Shown here: in pieces, positions 1-8,542 of the stretch
How the letters are laid out: each line of letters begins with the position of its first letter
Numbering within the stretch: position 1 is the first letter of the stretch
Assembly (NCBI GenBank): GCA_014238065.1
Contig: JABABU010000003.1
Span: forward strand, 1 to 64,000
Source of the DNA: Actinomycetota bacterium
Lineage (GTDB): Bacteria > Actinomycetota > Acidimicrobiia > Acidimicrobiales > Poriferisodalaceae
Direction: 5' to 3'
Length of the DNA: 64,000 bases
Position numbers and translations under genes: made by a program
Notes under the pieces: model-generated
Seen by the model: only the letters and a program-made list of their open reading frames with translations
Databases searched by the model: none
Told to the model about the DNA's origin: nothing

Positions 1-114
1 GTCGCCTGGGACGGCGGCGTATTCAACTTCGCCACCGACCTGGACTTCCTCGGAAGCCTCGGCGGCATCGTCCTCGAAGCACCAATAGTGGGCGTGGTAC
101 CACTACCTTCCTGA
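1..114 (+). CDS. C-terminal end of a secreted beta-propeller repeat protein (5' truncated)
   Basis: An open frame enters from the left edge and ends at TGA 112-114, giving 37 residues. It contains DGGVFNFATDLDFLGSLGG, which is the same repeat unit (DGGxFxFGxxxFxGSxGG) that occurs several times in the protein at 5474-6811. It is therefore the last repeat of a paralogous extracellular repeat protein whose body lies outside the window. Nothing can be said about other domains. It is followed by 89 bases with no gene before the converging membrane protein gene. Confidence 0.75.
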   Translation, partial: VAWDGGVFNFATDLDFLGSLGGIVLEAPIVGVVPLPS

Positions 115-203
115 CCACATGAGACCACAACACAACACCGTGAAGGATTCCCCCAAACCGACGACTCAGGGCTGGAGGCAGCGCTGTGCCCGTCGCGAAA
201 CGA

Positions 204-1739
204 TCAACGAACCCGTAACACCAACGCGTCACCATTGATCAACACCATCGCGTGATCTTTGGCCTCGGCCCAAGCCAACACTTCGTCGAGTTCGAGCCAC
301 TCCCAAGCTCGCGGAAGAATGACGACGGCTACTCCGGCCGCATCGAGCAGCTCGTCCCGCTCGTCGGTGGGAAAGTCGGGCATGAAAATTTCGTTCGCCA
401 CCGTCGCTCGCCGAACCTCGTCGGAGAAGTTGAGCCAGCGAAGGGGTGAACCGTAGACGACCTTCCGCTCAGCGAGCGCCTCGACCCACCAACCCACAGG
501 GGCCCCCCGAACCGATGGAATCGCCACGATCTCGTCTGGAGTGGTGTTGCTTCTCGCGGCATCGATCGCAAGCACCAACCCTGGGCTCATCGCTGTGTAG
601 AAGTAACGCTGATTGTCGAGTTGGCGGATTCCGGCGAACATCTGGGCCACGATGGCGAGGCTGGCCACGCCGACCAGCGCCGTCTGACGGAACCCGCCGC
701 GATCGACACGAACTCCGCGACGCTGTGCCTCTGCCAGCCACAGGGCCACGCTGAGCATCGACAGCGTCGGAATGAGATAGAGGTATCGCCCTTCCCTGGT
801 GATGATCACGACGAACGCGAGCGCCACGAACATCGCTCGCACGATCCCCACGAGCGACGAGCGCCCCGACGACCACGAGATGAAAGGTGAAACCACGGTC
901 AGCGGCACAAGGACGCGCCACAGGATCGGCGCGTCGACGTAGATGCCCTCGAGTCGATCGAAAAAGTTCGAAGTCGACAGGTTGTCCAGATCGGAGAATG
1001 GATTCGGATCGACGAACACCGCATCGATCAGGTCGATGTAGGTGCCGACCAGCCAGATACTGGGAAGAATCAGCAGCGGAAGCCAGCGCAGTACAGCCAC
1101 CAGCGGAGCGGCGCTGCGCATCGCCACCACCTTGACTCCGACCAGGACGACACCTGCAACAACAGCAACGGGAGCAACAAAGTGCGATGTCGCCAACATC
1201 AGCATCACCACCGACCCCGCCATCAGTGACGTCGCTCTCCCCGGCGCTTCGACGAACTCACTGACGAGAACAACAACGATGGGGAGCAGCCCCATTGCGA
1301 TCAGCTGAGGGAACCCGCCCCAGCTCGCAGCCTCACCGACCGACCCGACGCCGAGGAGCGCCAAGGCGGGAAACAGGCGGCTGCGCCCGAACTCCAGCCG
1401 ACCCAAGGCATGGAACACGCCACATCCCGGAGCAATCGCCGAGAGCGACGCGAACAGCGAAACACCGCCGGTCAGGCCGAAGATGCCGACAGCGGCACTC
1501 ACGCCAGCCGGGACGACGGGAGGGTACGAGATGGACGAATCGCGTACATCGCCGCCGAGCAGCGAATCACCGAACGCCAGCCAGTTTCCCGCGTCGATCG
1601 TCGGAGGTGCCCCGTCGCTCGCGAACACGACATAGCGGATCACCACCATCGTGGCCGCTACGGCCCAGAACAAGGCCGTCTGGGACGCTCCGCTCACGAA
1701 AAGCGAGTCCAGGTGTCTACGCACGTCGGATCGCTTCAA
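204..1739 (-). CDS. Polytopic membrane protein, GT-C glycosyltransferase-like
   Basis: 511 residues with about ten hydrophobic segments in the first 360 residues and a soluble C-terminal domain. Asp49 lies in the loop after the first membrane helix (IDAGNWLAF), followed by YPP at 72-74; an acidic residue in this loop is the catalytic mark of GT-C lipid-sugar transferases, but the overall match is only by topology. A role in adding sugars to a cell-surface polymer is inferred. The start is uncertain: TTG at 1739, or GTG at 1724, which overlaps the stop of the upstream oxidoreductase by 8 bases. It is the last gene of a minus-strand group with the MocA oxidoreductase and acetyltransferase. Confidence 0.6.
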   Translation of the reverse strand: MKRSDVRRHLDSLFVSGASQTALFWAVAATMVVIRYVVFASDGAPPTIDAGNWLAFGDSLLGGDVRDSSISYPPVVPAGVSAAVGIFGLTGGVSLFASLSAIAPGCGVFHALGRLEFGRSRLFPALALLGVGSVGEAASWGGFPQLIAMGLLPIVVVLVSEFVEAPGRATSLMAGSVVMLMLATSHFVAPVAVVAGVVLVGVKVVAMRSAAPLVAVLRWLPLLILPSIWLVGTYIDLIDAVFVDPNPFSDLDNLSTSNFFDRLEGIYVDAPILWRVLVPLTVVSPFISWSSGRSSLVGIVRAMFVALAFVVIITREGRYLYLIPTLSMLSVALWLAEAQRRGVRVDRGGFRQTALVGVASLAIVAQMFAGIRQLDNQRYFYTAMSPGLVLAIDAARSNTTPDEIVAIPSVRGAPVGWWVEALAERKVVYGSPLRWLNFSDEVRRATVANEIFMPDFPTDERDELLDAAGVAVVILPRAWEWLELDEVLAWAEAKDHAMVLINGDALVLRVR

Positions 1740-2727
1740 GTACGTCCGAGGTCAGATTCACCACCGCCAGAGCGGACTCGATACTCACCGGCGACTCACC
1801 GCCAGCAGCGACGGCTCCGAAGAATTCCTCGAGAAGACGGTCGTGACCCCAGTACTGACGTCGCATCGCCCGTCTCGCTCCAGTCGCAGCGAACCCGGCA
1901 ACATGGCCGACCGTAGTTCGCAACGAAGTTCTCAACACTTCCAGTGCCGAATGGCCACCGTCGGATCCCGTTGCGACAGTGACATCCCTGAAGAGGTCGA
2001 CATCGACCACCGATCGATCGGTCACAACTGCAACGTGCCACTCGGACACCGGACTGCCGAAGACGACTGTGACACTCCCCGACGCCTCGCTACCGCTGAG
2101 GAGAATCTCACACGTCCTCGGCTCGCTCGTCCGTGTTCCCCAATCGGTTCGCACATCTTCGATCTCGACCGACCCGCCGAGCATCTCCGATGCCACATAG
2201 AGAACGTGAGGTAACTCGTCGTGCAACAGGCCACCATCGAGCTGATCGGACCACGCCGGCAACCGCCGACCGTCCCCACTCAGCTGAACGGCGAGCAGGT
2301 GCCGGACAGATCCTGACTCGGCCAACGCAGCCCGAGCAGACTGCATCGCGTTCGACCACAAGAAGTTGTGTGAAACACACAGAATTCTTCCGGCGGCCGC
2401 GGCGGCGGCAGCCATGGCATTGGCGTCGGCCACCGACGTGGCCATCGGCTTCTCACAGAACACATGGCAACCGCGCCCCAGTGCCTCGATGGCGAGATCG
2501 GCATGTGTCCACGGCGGCGTGCAGATCACCACGGCATCCAACTCGTGATCGAACACCGTCGAGAGGTCATCTGTGGCCACCGCACCTCTCGGAGCCCGGG
2601 CGCGCGCGTTCGCGATCGAGTGGTCGTACACGACGGTGACATCAGCGGCGGACGACCGCGCGATGGAAGGGATATGTCGATCGGTCGCGACCCAGCCGGA
2701 GCCGAGCACGCCGCAACTGATACTCAC
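1717..2727 (-). CDS. Gfo/Idh/MocA family NAD(P)-dependent oxidoreductase
   Basis: 336 residues from a GTG start that has GGGGGAGG 4-5 bases upstream; the open frame extends further upstream but with unrelated composition. The N-terminal Rossmann fold carries GVLGSGW (residues 6-12), CTPPWTHADLAIEAL (about 69-83) and the family EKP signature at 92-94, whose Lys normally acts in catalysis. The family oxidises or epimerises sugars, often nucleotide sugars. Placed between a GT-C-like membrane protein and a hexapeptide acetyltransferase, it probably makes a sugar precursor for a surface glycan; the exact substrate cannot be read from sequence. Confidence 0.85.
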   Translation of the reverse strand: MSISCGVLGSGWVATDRHIPSIARSSAADVTVVYDHSIANARARAPRGAVATDDLSTVFDHELDAVVICTPPWTHADLAIEALGRGCHVFCEKPMATSVADANAMAAAAAAAGRILCVSHNFLWSNAMQSARAALAESGSVRHLLAVQLSGDGRRLPAWSDQLDGGLLHDELPHVLYVASEMLGGSVEIEDVRTDWGTRTSEPRTCEILLSGSEASGSVTVVFGSPVSEWHVAVVTDRSVVDVDLFRDVTVATGSDGGHSALEVLRTSLRTTVGHVAGFAATGARRAMRRQYWGHDRLLEEFFGAVAAGGESPVSIESALAVVNLTSDVLEAIRRA

Positions 2728-2783
2728 AGCCTCCCCCGTCGGCAGCCTGGTCCAGCACCTTACGGGTGACTGCTGTTTCCCGG

Positions 2784-3410
2784 CTAGGGTCGGCTCCAAG
2801 CCTCGCCGTCGTGTTGCCTGACGACCTTGGCCGGTACGCCTGCGACAACGCTGTTTGCCGGGATCGTGCCTCTGACAACGGAGTTTGCAGCGACCACGAC
2901 GTGCTCTCCGATATCGGCACCGGGCAAGATGATCGCCCCTGACCCGATCCACGAGCCAGAGCCGATCCTGACAGGCTCATCCACGGGATGCTGCCGACCG
3001 ATCGGCGTATCGATGTCATCGTAGGTGTGGTTCTGATCGGTGATGTAGACGTTCATGCCGGTGTACACGCCATCGCCGATATCGATGCGAAAGTGAGAGA
3101 CGATCGCGTTTCCCCTGCCGATCACACAGTCGTCTCCGATGCTGAGCACCGGATCGGACACCATCTCTTGTCCCGGAATCATCCCGACACTCAGCGTCAC
3201 ATGATCGGCGAAAATCGTGTTCGACCCGACATGCATGTACTTCTCGCCATAGATCGTGCCTGTCGGAAACCCGATCAGTGACCCGTCACCGAAAGCCCCG
3301 AACCGCCTCGCCCTGCGGTCACCGGGAAAGATGATCCCGCGCCACGTGACTCGCTCCCACATCCAATTGATCAGTTCCGACACCGGCCGTCTGAAACGCG
3401 GAAACTTCAT
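2784..3410 (-). CDS. Left-handed beta-helix (hexapeptide) acyltransferase
   Basis: 208 residues from ATG 3410; a GTG directly before it is an alternative start. The imperfect hexapeptide periodicity runs from about residue 60 (GSNTIFADHVTLSVG, IGDDCVIGRGNAIV, IGSGSWIGSGAIILPGADIGEHVVVAANSVV) and ends in the family PANSVVAGVPAKVV signature. His128 in DQNHTYDD is the expected catalytic base of the WbbJ/NodL-type O-acetyltransferases. A cytoplasmic enzyme transferring an acetyl group from acetyl-CoA to a sugar is the likely role; the neighbouring MocA and GT-C-like genes suggest the target is a surface polysaccharide precursor. Confidence 0.8.
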   Translation of the reverse strand: MKFPRFRRPVSELINWMWERVTWRGIIFPGDRRARRFGAFGDGSLIGFPTGTIYGEKYMHVGSNTIFADHVTLSVGMIPGQEMVSDPVLSIGDDCVIGRGNAIVSHFRIDIGDGVYTGMNVYITDQNHTYDDIDTPIGRQHPVDEPVRIGSGSWIGSGAIILPGADIGEHVVVAANSVVRGTIPANSVVAGVPAKVVRQHDGEAWSRP

Positions 3411-3499
3411 CACGGCAGAGCACGGTATCCGCGTGGGGCGAACCGTGCCGGTTGGGTCCGCCGCTCATCACGGCGACACGAGACATCATCTGACCCCGA

Positions 3500-4423
3500 C
3501 TATCCGTACAGCGCAAGCACCCGGCGAGCAGCCTCGGCACCCATCGACGCACGATTGTCAGGCGAGATCACCTCGGCATCAGGACCGGCACGAAGCAAAA
3601 GTCTTTCCAGAAACACATCGCCGGCAACGTCGAGTGTCACGAGCCATCCGCCGTCGGGAGTCGACTCGACCGTCGTTGTCGGATAGGTCTCGACGATCCA
3701 CCGGCCCGTCTGCGGCAGCTTGAGCGTGACCGACTCGCCGTCGTCACCCGGCCCGAAACGGGGCGGGACAAGATCTGGAGGCGGACCGTCGAACTCGACA
3801 CCCATCTCCTGAGCGGCCTCGATCCGATCGACCCGAAAGGTTCTGACTGCTTCGGCTCGGTGACACCAAGCTTGAACGAACCAGTCACCGTCATGATTGG
3901 CCACGGAATACGGATCGATCTCGCGTGTCGTGAGCTCGTCGCGGTACGCCGTGTAGTAATCGATCTTGACCCGACGACGGTTCTCCACAGCATGTTCGAC
4001 GACCTCGAGCAACTCGGGTCGATCGAGCTCGATCTGCACCGAGCTCCTGTCGCCAAGTGCCACCTCGAGCTTCGCCAATGCGTTCGAGAGCGCTCCGCTC
4101 TCATCGCCGACCGCCGCCAACGCGGCGCGGCCGGCAGTCAGCAGCCCGAACCCTTCCTGGGGTCCAAGCCGAAGCGGACGGGCCAGCATCGCTCCCGGTT
4201 CGACGAGCACCTCATCGTCAACCACCACGATCCCGAGCGTGTGATCAGGACCGTAGGGAGGAATCTCACAGCACTGGACCAATGAGAGGTCTCCGAGAAC
4301 GTCCGAGGGTGGCAACGAGAAGCGCTCGGCGACCTCAGCTATCGTGGCGCCCTCCCGATCGACGATCCACGGAATGATCACGAGCAGTTGTGCCAGTCTG
4401 AGTTCGGCAGACGGTCGGGCCAT
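3500..4423 (-). CDS. pafC: WYL-domain transcriptional regulator, PafC-like
   Basis: 307 residues with an N-terminal winged helix-turn-helix (about 1-65, RLAQLLVIIPWIVDREGATIAEVAERF) and a WYL domain (about 145-210, IDYYTAYRDELTTREIDPYSV, then NHDGDWFVQAWCH and TFRVDRI). In actinobacteria PafB and PafC form a heterodimer that activates the RecA/LexA-independent DNA damage response. Its ATG overlaps the stop of the upstream pafB-like gene in TGATG, so translation is probably coupled. No proteasome or Pup genes are in the window, so the usual Pup-ligase neighbourhood is not seen here. Confidence 0.82.
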   Translation of the reverse strand: MARPSAELRLAQLLVIIPWIVDREGATIAEVAERFSLPPSDVLGDLSLVQCCEIPPYGPDHTLGIVVVDDEVLVEPGAMLARPLRLGPQEGFGLLTAGRAALAAVGDESGALSNALAKLEVALGDRSSVQIELDRPELLEVVEHAVENRRRVKIDYYTAYRDELTTREIDPYSVANHDGDWFVQAWCHRAEAVRTFRVDRIEAAQEMGVEFDGPPPDLVPPRFGPGDDGESVTLKLPQTGRWIVETYPTTTVESTPDGGWLVTLDVAGDVFLERLLLRAGPDAEVISPDNRASMGAEAARRVLALYG

Positions 4424-5388
4424 CAGCTGACCTCCGCCAGCGCACGGAGCCAGTCGACGACCTCGGCGCGAAGATCGTCGGGAGACAGCACAACGGCGTG
4501 CTCACGCAGACCGAGAACCCACGAACGGAACGCGTGGTGATTCCTCACCGGAACATTGACGACCACCGAGCCGTCGTCGTTCCGCTCGACCACATTGTCG
4601 ATGCCGCGTTGTCGCACTACGCGGCCGGCGAGAGCCGGATCGATCCACACCCTCGCTTCGACGGACTCATCGCCCCCGATCAACAGCGGATCGCGGGGCA
4701 TCGTGGCCGTCGGGTCGAAGTCGACTGGTAGCTCGTAGGACGTGTCGTCCTGTGGCGCGACATCGCCGTCGATGCGATCGACCCTGAAGGTCTTCACCGT
4801 GCCGTCGTCGTTGCCGGTCATGTACCAGTTTCCGTCGCGGTAGAACACGCTGTAGCAGTTGACGATGCGTGACCGGCCTGAATACTCGAACCGTACAGAG
4901 TTCTTCGTCCGCATCGCACCGTGCAGCACGGGCAGCGCCTCGAGCGCAGGGATCTCTGCAACCACCAGCGGCGGAGTTGCTCCCTCGCCACCGAGCTTGG
5001 CAACGGCCTGCTCGTCCCACGCCTCATCGAGTCGAACGACGGAAGCGGCGAGTTGCAGCGCGAGCCTCTCCGATTCGGTCAGGTCGAGGTCCGGGAGGAA
5101 ATAGTCCTCGGGTTTGATGGTGTACCTCGTGGCTCCCGACGATGGATCGATCTCGGTCGTGATGTCGATGCCGAGGTGCCTCAGCAGCGACTTGTCTCGT
5201 TCGAACGACTTACGGGAGCTCTCGCCCCGGTCGTTGTAGAGCGATGTCTGACCAACGATGTGGTCGAACGTGACAGGGTGCTGCGTGTCGAGCAACAACA
5301 TGAGCAGCTCGGTGATGCGTTCGACTCGATCGGCCACAGGTTGATCGTACGAGGCGGAGAGGAGCGGAGCGGCAACGAGTCGATTCAT
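4423..5388 (-). CDS. pafB: WYL-domain transcriptional regulator, PafB-like
   Basis: 321 residues: winged helix near residues 18-85 (VERITELLMLLLDTQHPVTFDHIV), a linker, and a WYL domain (about 150-215) with VRFEYSGRSRIVNCYSVFY, DGNWYMTGND and TFRVDRI. It pairs with the adjacent pafC-like gene and is expected to bind DNA as the PafBC complex during the mycobacterial-type DNA damage response; single-stranded nucleic acid is thought to be sensed by the WYL domain. The ATG at 5388 has GAAGGA directly against it, so GTG at 5337 is a possible alternative start. It is divergent from the secreted propeller-CAP gene, with 85 bases between them. Confidence 0.82.
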   Translation of the reverse strand: MNRLVAAPLLSASYDQPVADRVERITELLMLLLDTQHPVTFDHIVGQTSLYNDRGESSRKSFERDKSLLRHLGIDITTEIDPSSGATRYTIKPEDYFLPDLDLTESERLALQLAASVVRLDEAWDEQAVAKLGGEGATPPLVVAEIPALEALPVLHGAMRTKNSVRFEYSGRSRIVNCYSVFYRDGNWYMTGNDDGTVKTFRVDRIDGDVAPQDDTSYELPVDFDPTATMPRDPLLIGGDESVEARVWIDPALAGRVVRQRGIDNVVERNDDGSVVVNVPVRNHHAFRSWVLGLREHAVVLSPDDLRAEVVDWLRALAEVS

Positions 5389-5473
5389 TCCTTCGTGGCA
5401 CTCCTGGCGATGTGACAGATTTTGGACCGAAAACTCGCAATTCCGTCATCAATTTGTAATACTGAGTCACCGA

Positions 5474-6811
5474 GTGGAGAACGGGACGTTACAGAGAGTG
5501 CACGACAGCGCGAGAACATCGAGCCGAATCGCGCGGGCCCTTCTTGTGGGACTGCTGCTGCTTGCAGCGCTTGTGTTTGTTGCCCCTTCGAGCAATGCCT
5601 TGGCATCTGAGATCATCGATATCGCCGCGGTTCCCGGCGGTTCCGGCTACTGGCAGTTGCACGAGAACGGCAATGTCAGCAGTCATGGTGGCGCGCCCTT
5701 CCATGGCAACGGCAAGAGCCGCGCAGCAGCATTTGCCGTCACACCAGACGGAGGCGGATACTGGATCATCGGAGCCAACGGCGGCGTCGAGGCGTTCGGC
5801 AACGCCGCCGATGTTGGCGGATTCGACCATCTTCAACTCGCCAGCGGTGTCGTCGACGCGGCAACAACACCCTCAGGCGCCGGGATCTGGATCGTTGCAG
5901 GTGACGGCGGCATCTTCACCACCGGTGATGCACAATTCTTCGGTTCCACCGGCGGCATGCAACTGGCAGGGCCGGTTGTCGGCATCGCGCCGACCGCTTC
6001 AGGAAACGGCTACTGGCTGGTCGCCGAAGACGGCGGCATCTTCACCTTCGGCGACGCGGCATACCTCGGCTCGATGGGCGGCACGACCCTGGATCAGGAC
6101 GTCATCGCCATCGTCACCGCGTCCCACGGCGTCGGCTACATGATGATCGCTGCCGATGGCGGCGTGTTCACCTTCGGAGCCAACGACTTCCACGGATCGC
6201 TCGGTGGACAAGGAAGAACCGACGTTGTCGGCATCGCCCCCATCCTCGATGGCACCGGCTACTTCATGACCACCATCACCGGAGCGGTGTTCGGCTTCGG
6301 AAGCGCTGTCGCTCCGCCACCGCCGACACCGGCACAAGGCAAAGAAACCGTCGAGAATACGATCGGCCGCGAGATCTTCGACAGGATCAACACCGACCGC
6401 GCGCTTCGCGGCCAACCTCCGTATCGCTGGGACACCGAGCTCGCCGACGTCGCCAAGTCGTGGAGCGCCACGATGTCATCGACAGGATTTCGGCACAGCA
6501 ACCTCGATGTCGTCATCGGCAACCTGTCGACAATTCACTACACGCTTGGGGAGAACATCTACTGGGGCACAGGCCCGCATGGGAACTCTGCGGTTGCCCA
6601 CCAGACCCTCATGGACAGCAGCGGTCACAGGACTGCCATTCTCGAGACGGCGTACACGACCCTCGGAATCGGCATTGTCTGCACCGGCGGCCGGGTCTGG
6701 GTCACCGAATTGTTCGGCCACCCAAGTATCGACGGACCGGTGAACAGTCAGGGCTGGCAACCGAGAAGTCCCCAGGTCGACTTCTCGGCCACCCCGTCGA
6801 CCGGTTGCTGA
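5474..6811 (+). CDS. Secreted beta-propeller repeat protein with C-terminal CAP (SCP/PR-1) domain
   Basis: 445 residues from GTG. A signal peptide or anchor covers about residues 18-43 (ALLVGLLLLAALVFVAP then SNALA). Six repeats of about 42 residues follow (about 45-280), each with GxGYW and then DGGIFTFGDAxFxGSxGG. A proline linker (PPPPTP) leads to a CAP domain at about 295-430 with GFRHSN, LGENIYWG and SSGHRTAILE, which supply the usual His/Glu cavity residues. It is predicted to act outside the cell. The last repeat of a paralogue ends at position 114. The function of such propeller-CAP proteins in actinobacteria is not known to me. Confidence 0.8.
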   Translation: MENGTLQRVHDSARTSSRIARALLVGLLLLAALVFVAPSSNALASEIIDIAAVPGGSGYWQLHENGNVSSHGGAPFHGNGKSRAAAFAVTPDGGGYWIIGANGGVEAFGNAADVGGFDHLQLASGVVDAATTPSGAGIWIVAGDGGIFTTGDAQFFGSTGGMQLAGPVVGIAPTASGNGYWLVAEDGGIFTFGDAAYLGSMGGTTLDQDVIAIVTASHGVGYMMIAADGGVFTFGANDFHGSLGGQGRTDVVGIAPILDGTGYFMTTITGAVFGFGSAVAPPPPTPAQGKETVENTIGREIFDRINTDRALRGQPPYRWDTELADVAKSWSATMSSTGFRHSNLDVVIGNLSTIHYTLGENIYWGTGPHGNSAVAHQTLMDSSGHRTAILETAYTTLGIGIVCTGGRVWVTELFGHPSIDGPVNSQGWQPRSPQVDFSATPSTGC

Positions 6812-6842
6812 TCACAGCACCCCCGCCGACAAGCCTGAACCG

Positions 6843-7646
6843 ATGCCCAGCTTCTCCACCGAGACCGACATCGAACTCCACTATCGACTCGAGGGTGCAG
6901 GCCCTCGCCTCGTGAACATCAGTGGTAGCGCCGGCGATCTTCGCGGTCCTTCGATCCTGCGCGACGAACTCGAACGTCACTTCACCGTCCTCAGCTGGGA
7001 TCAACGCGGCCTGGGTCGATCGAGTAAGCCAGACCGACGGTTCTCAATGGCCGACTATGCCGATGACGCTGCGGCGCTGATGACCCACGTCGGATGGGAC
7101 ACCGCAAAAGTCGTCGGCGCCTCATTCGGCGGGATGGTGGCCCAGGAACTCGCGGTGACCGACTCTGCCCGCGTCGAGCGCCTCGCCCTGATGTGCACTT
7201 CGAGCGGAGGAATGGGTGGCTCGAGCTACCCGCTCCACGAGCTACCCGACCTGCCCCCGGACGAGTTGATGATGTTCAGGATGGAGATCATGGACTCGCG
7301 GCGCGACGCTGCATGGCGCGAAACAAACCCGGACCATCTCGCCAAACTCATCGCCGCGACCAAAGCAGCCGGAATCGGCAAAGAAGAACCCGGTCGACAA
7401 GCCGGAATTACCCGGCAGTATGCAGCCCGGGCCGAACACGATGTCTGGGACCGTCTGCCGTCGTTGGACGTTCCGACCTTCATCCTCGCCGGAAAGTACG
7501 ACAATCAGGCACCGCCGCCCAACCAACTCGCACTGGTGTCACAGATCCGTGGATCGAAGCTGCAGATGTACGAAGGAGGTCACCTGTTCTCGGTGCAGGA
7601 CAAGCACGCGATCCCTGACCTCGTCGAATTTCTCCAGAGCCACTGA
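6843..7646 (+). CDS. Alpha/beta-fold hydrolase
   Basis: 267 residues, standard length for the family. The nucleophile elbow is GASFGG with Ser94; the oxyanion region is ISGSAGDLRG (27-36); DQRGLGRSS follows strand 4; the acid is probably Asp in AGKYDNQAPP and the catalytic His is in EGGHLFSVQD near the end. It is a cytoplasmic serine hydrolase without signal peptide. It lies 31 bases after the propeller-CAP gene on the same strand and could be co-transcribed. The substrate cannot be deduced. Confidence 0.82.
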   Translation: MPSFSTETDIELHYRLEGAGPRLVNISGSAGDLRGPSILRDELERHFTVLSWDQRGLGRSSKPDRRFSMADYADDAAALMTHVGWDTAKVVGASFGGMVAQELAVTDSARVERLALMCTSSGGMGGSSYPLHELPDLPPDELMMFRMEIMDSRRDAAWRETNPDHLAKLIAATKAAGIGKEEPGRQAGITRQYAARAEHDVWDRLPSLDVPTFILAGKYDNQAPPPNQLALVSQIRGSKLQMYEGGHLFSVQDKHAIPDLVEFLQSH

Positions 7647-7673
7647 CCGGCTCTACTCGCGGCCGAAGGCCAC

Positions 7674-8486
7674 CTATTTTCGCCCGAACGCCGACTCGAG
7701 TTCGGTGCCGAAGCCATCAGCAACGGTGCCCTGCACCACGTACCAATAGAGCACCGTCTGGAAGATGGCGTTCAATGCGGCGAGACCGGCCGACACCACC
7801 GCTATCCACACGACAGCAGCGGCGATGAACACCACAGCTCCGATGCCACCGAGACTTATGCCAACGGCGATGAGCAGAATGGCCGGAATCATCAAACCGA
7901 TGCCAAGCAGCCCGAAACCGACACGCGCCGCGAGATTCTCGCCCCAGGTCTTCTTGAAATACGCACTCGACTTCTTGACAGCATCGATGGGGCCGAGATC
8001 CTCGATGATCATGATCGGCATGACGAGGAAGGTGAGGACCTCCCACGCCCCCTGCGCGAGTGCTCCGATGAAGTTGCCCAGGGGCAGGCGTTCTCGGAGG
8101 ACCCTGATGATGAGGTTCACCGTGACGACCGCCAGAGCCCAAGGAGCCAGCCGATGCACCCGCCCCATAGCGCCCTTCACCGCGCTGGACACCGTCGGGT
8201 CACCGCCCGTGAGTCGCTCGTTCGCTCCATGGACGAGCGCGCCCTGGAAAAACACGCTGGTGAACGTGAACACCAGTACTCCGACGGCGACGAGCAGCAT
8301 TCCAAGCCCGCCAAGTCCGCCTTGGTCATCGGCCGACAACGCAGCCGGTACGAAGAAGATCGCGGCGGCGGCAATGCCGATGAAGAAGGCCATCACCGGC
8401 AAGAGCGCGAGTTCCTTGTCCTTCTTCAGCACCTCCCACGACGACTTTGCGAGGCCCCAACTGTTACGAATCCTGTCCATGAACAT
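7674..8486 (-). CDS. DUF6159 family membrane protein
   Basis: 270 residues. The N-terminus (DRIRNSWGLAKSSWEVLKKDKELALLPVMAF) matches the actinobacterial DUF6159 membrane family. Five to six membrane segments follow, with a short polar segment around IEDLGPIDAVKKSSAYFKKTWGEN in the middle, a feature also seen in other multi-span stress-envelope proteins. ATG at 8486 is taken as the start; ATG at 8480 fits a TACCGT box upstream slightly better. Function unknown. It converges with the hydrolase gene and shares no overlap with neighbours. Confidence 0.7.
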   Translation of the reverse strand: MFMDRIRNSWGLAKSSWEVLKKDKELALLPVMAFFIGIAAAAIFFVPAALSADDQGGLGGLGMLLVAVGVLVFTFTSVFFQGALVHGANERLTGGDPTVSSAVKGAMGRVHRLAPWALAVVTVNLIIRVLRERLPLGNFIGALAQGAWEVLTFLVMPIMIIEDLGPIDAVKKSSAYFKKTWGENLAARVGFGLLGIGLMIPAILLIAVGISLGGIGAVVFIAAAVVWIAVVSAGLAALNAIFQTVLYWYVVQGTVADGFGTELESAFGRK

Positions 8487-8542
8487 TCAACGGTACTGAG
8501 CGCTGGGCGGTTCCTCGACCACAGCGCTCGGAGCCTCGTCGG

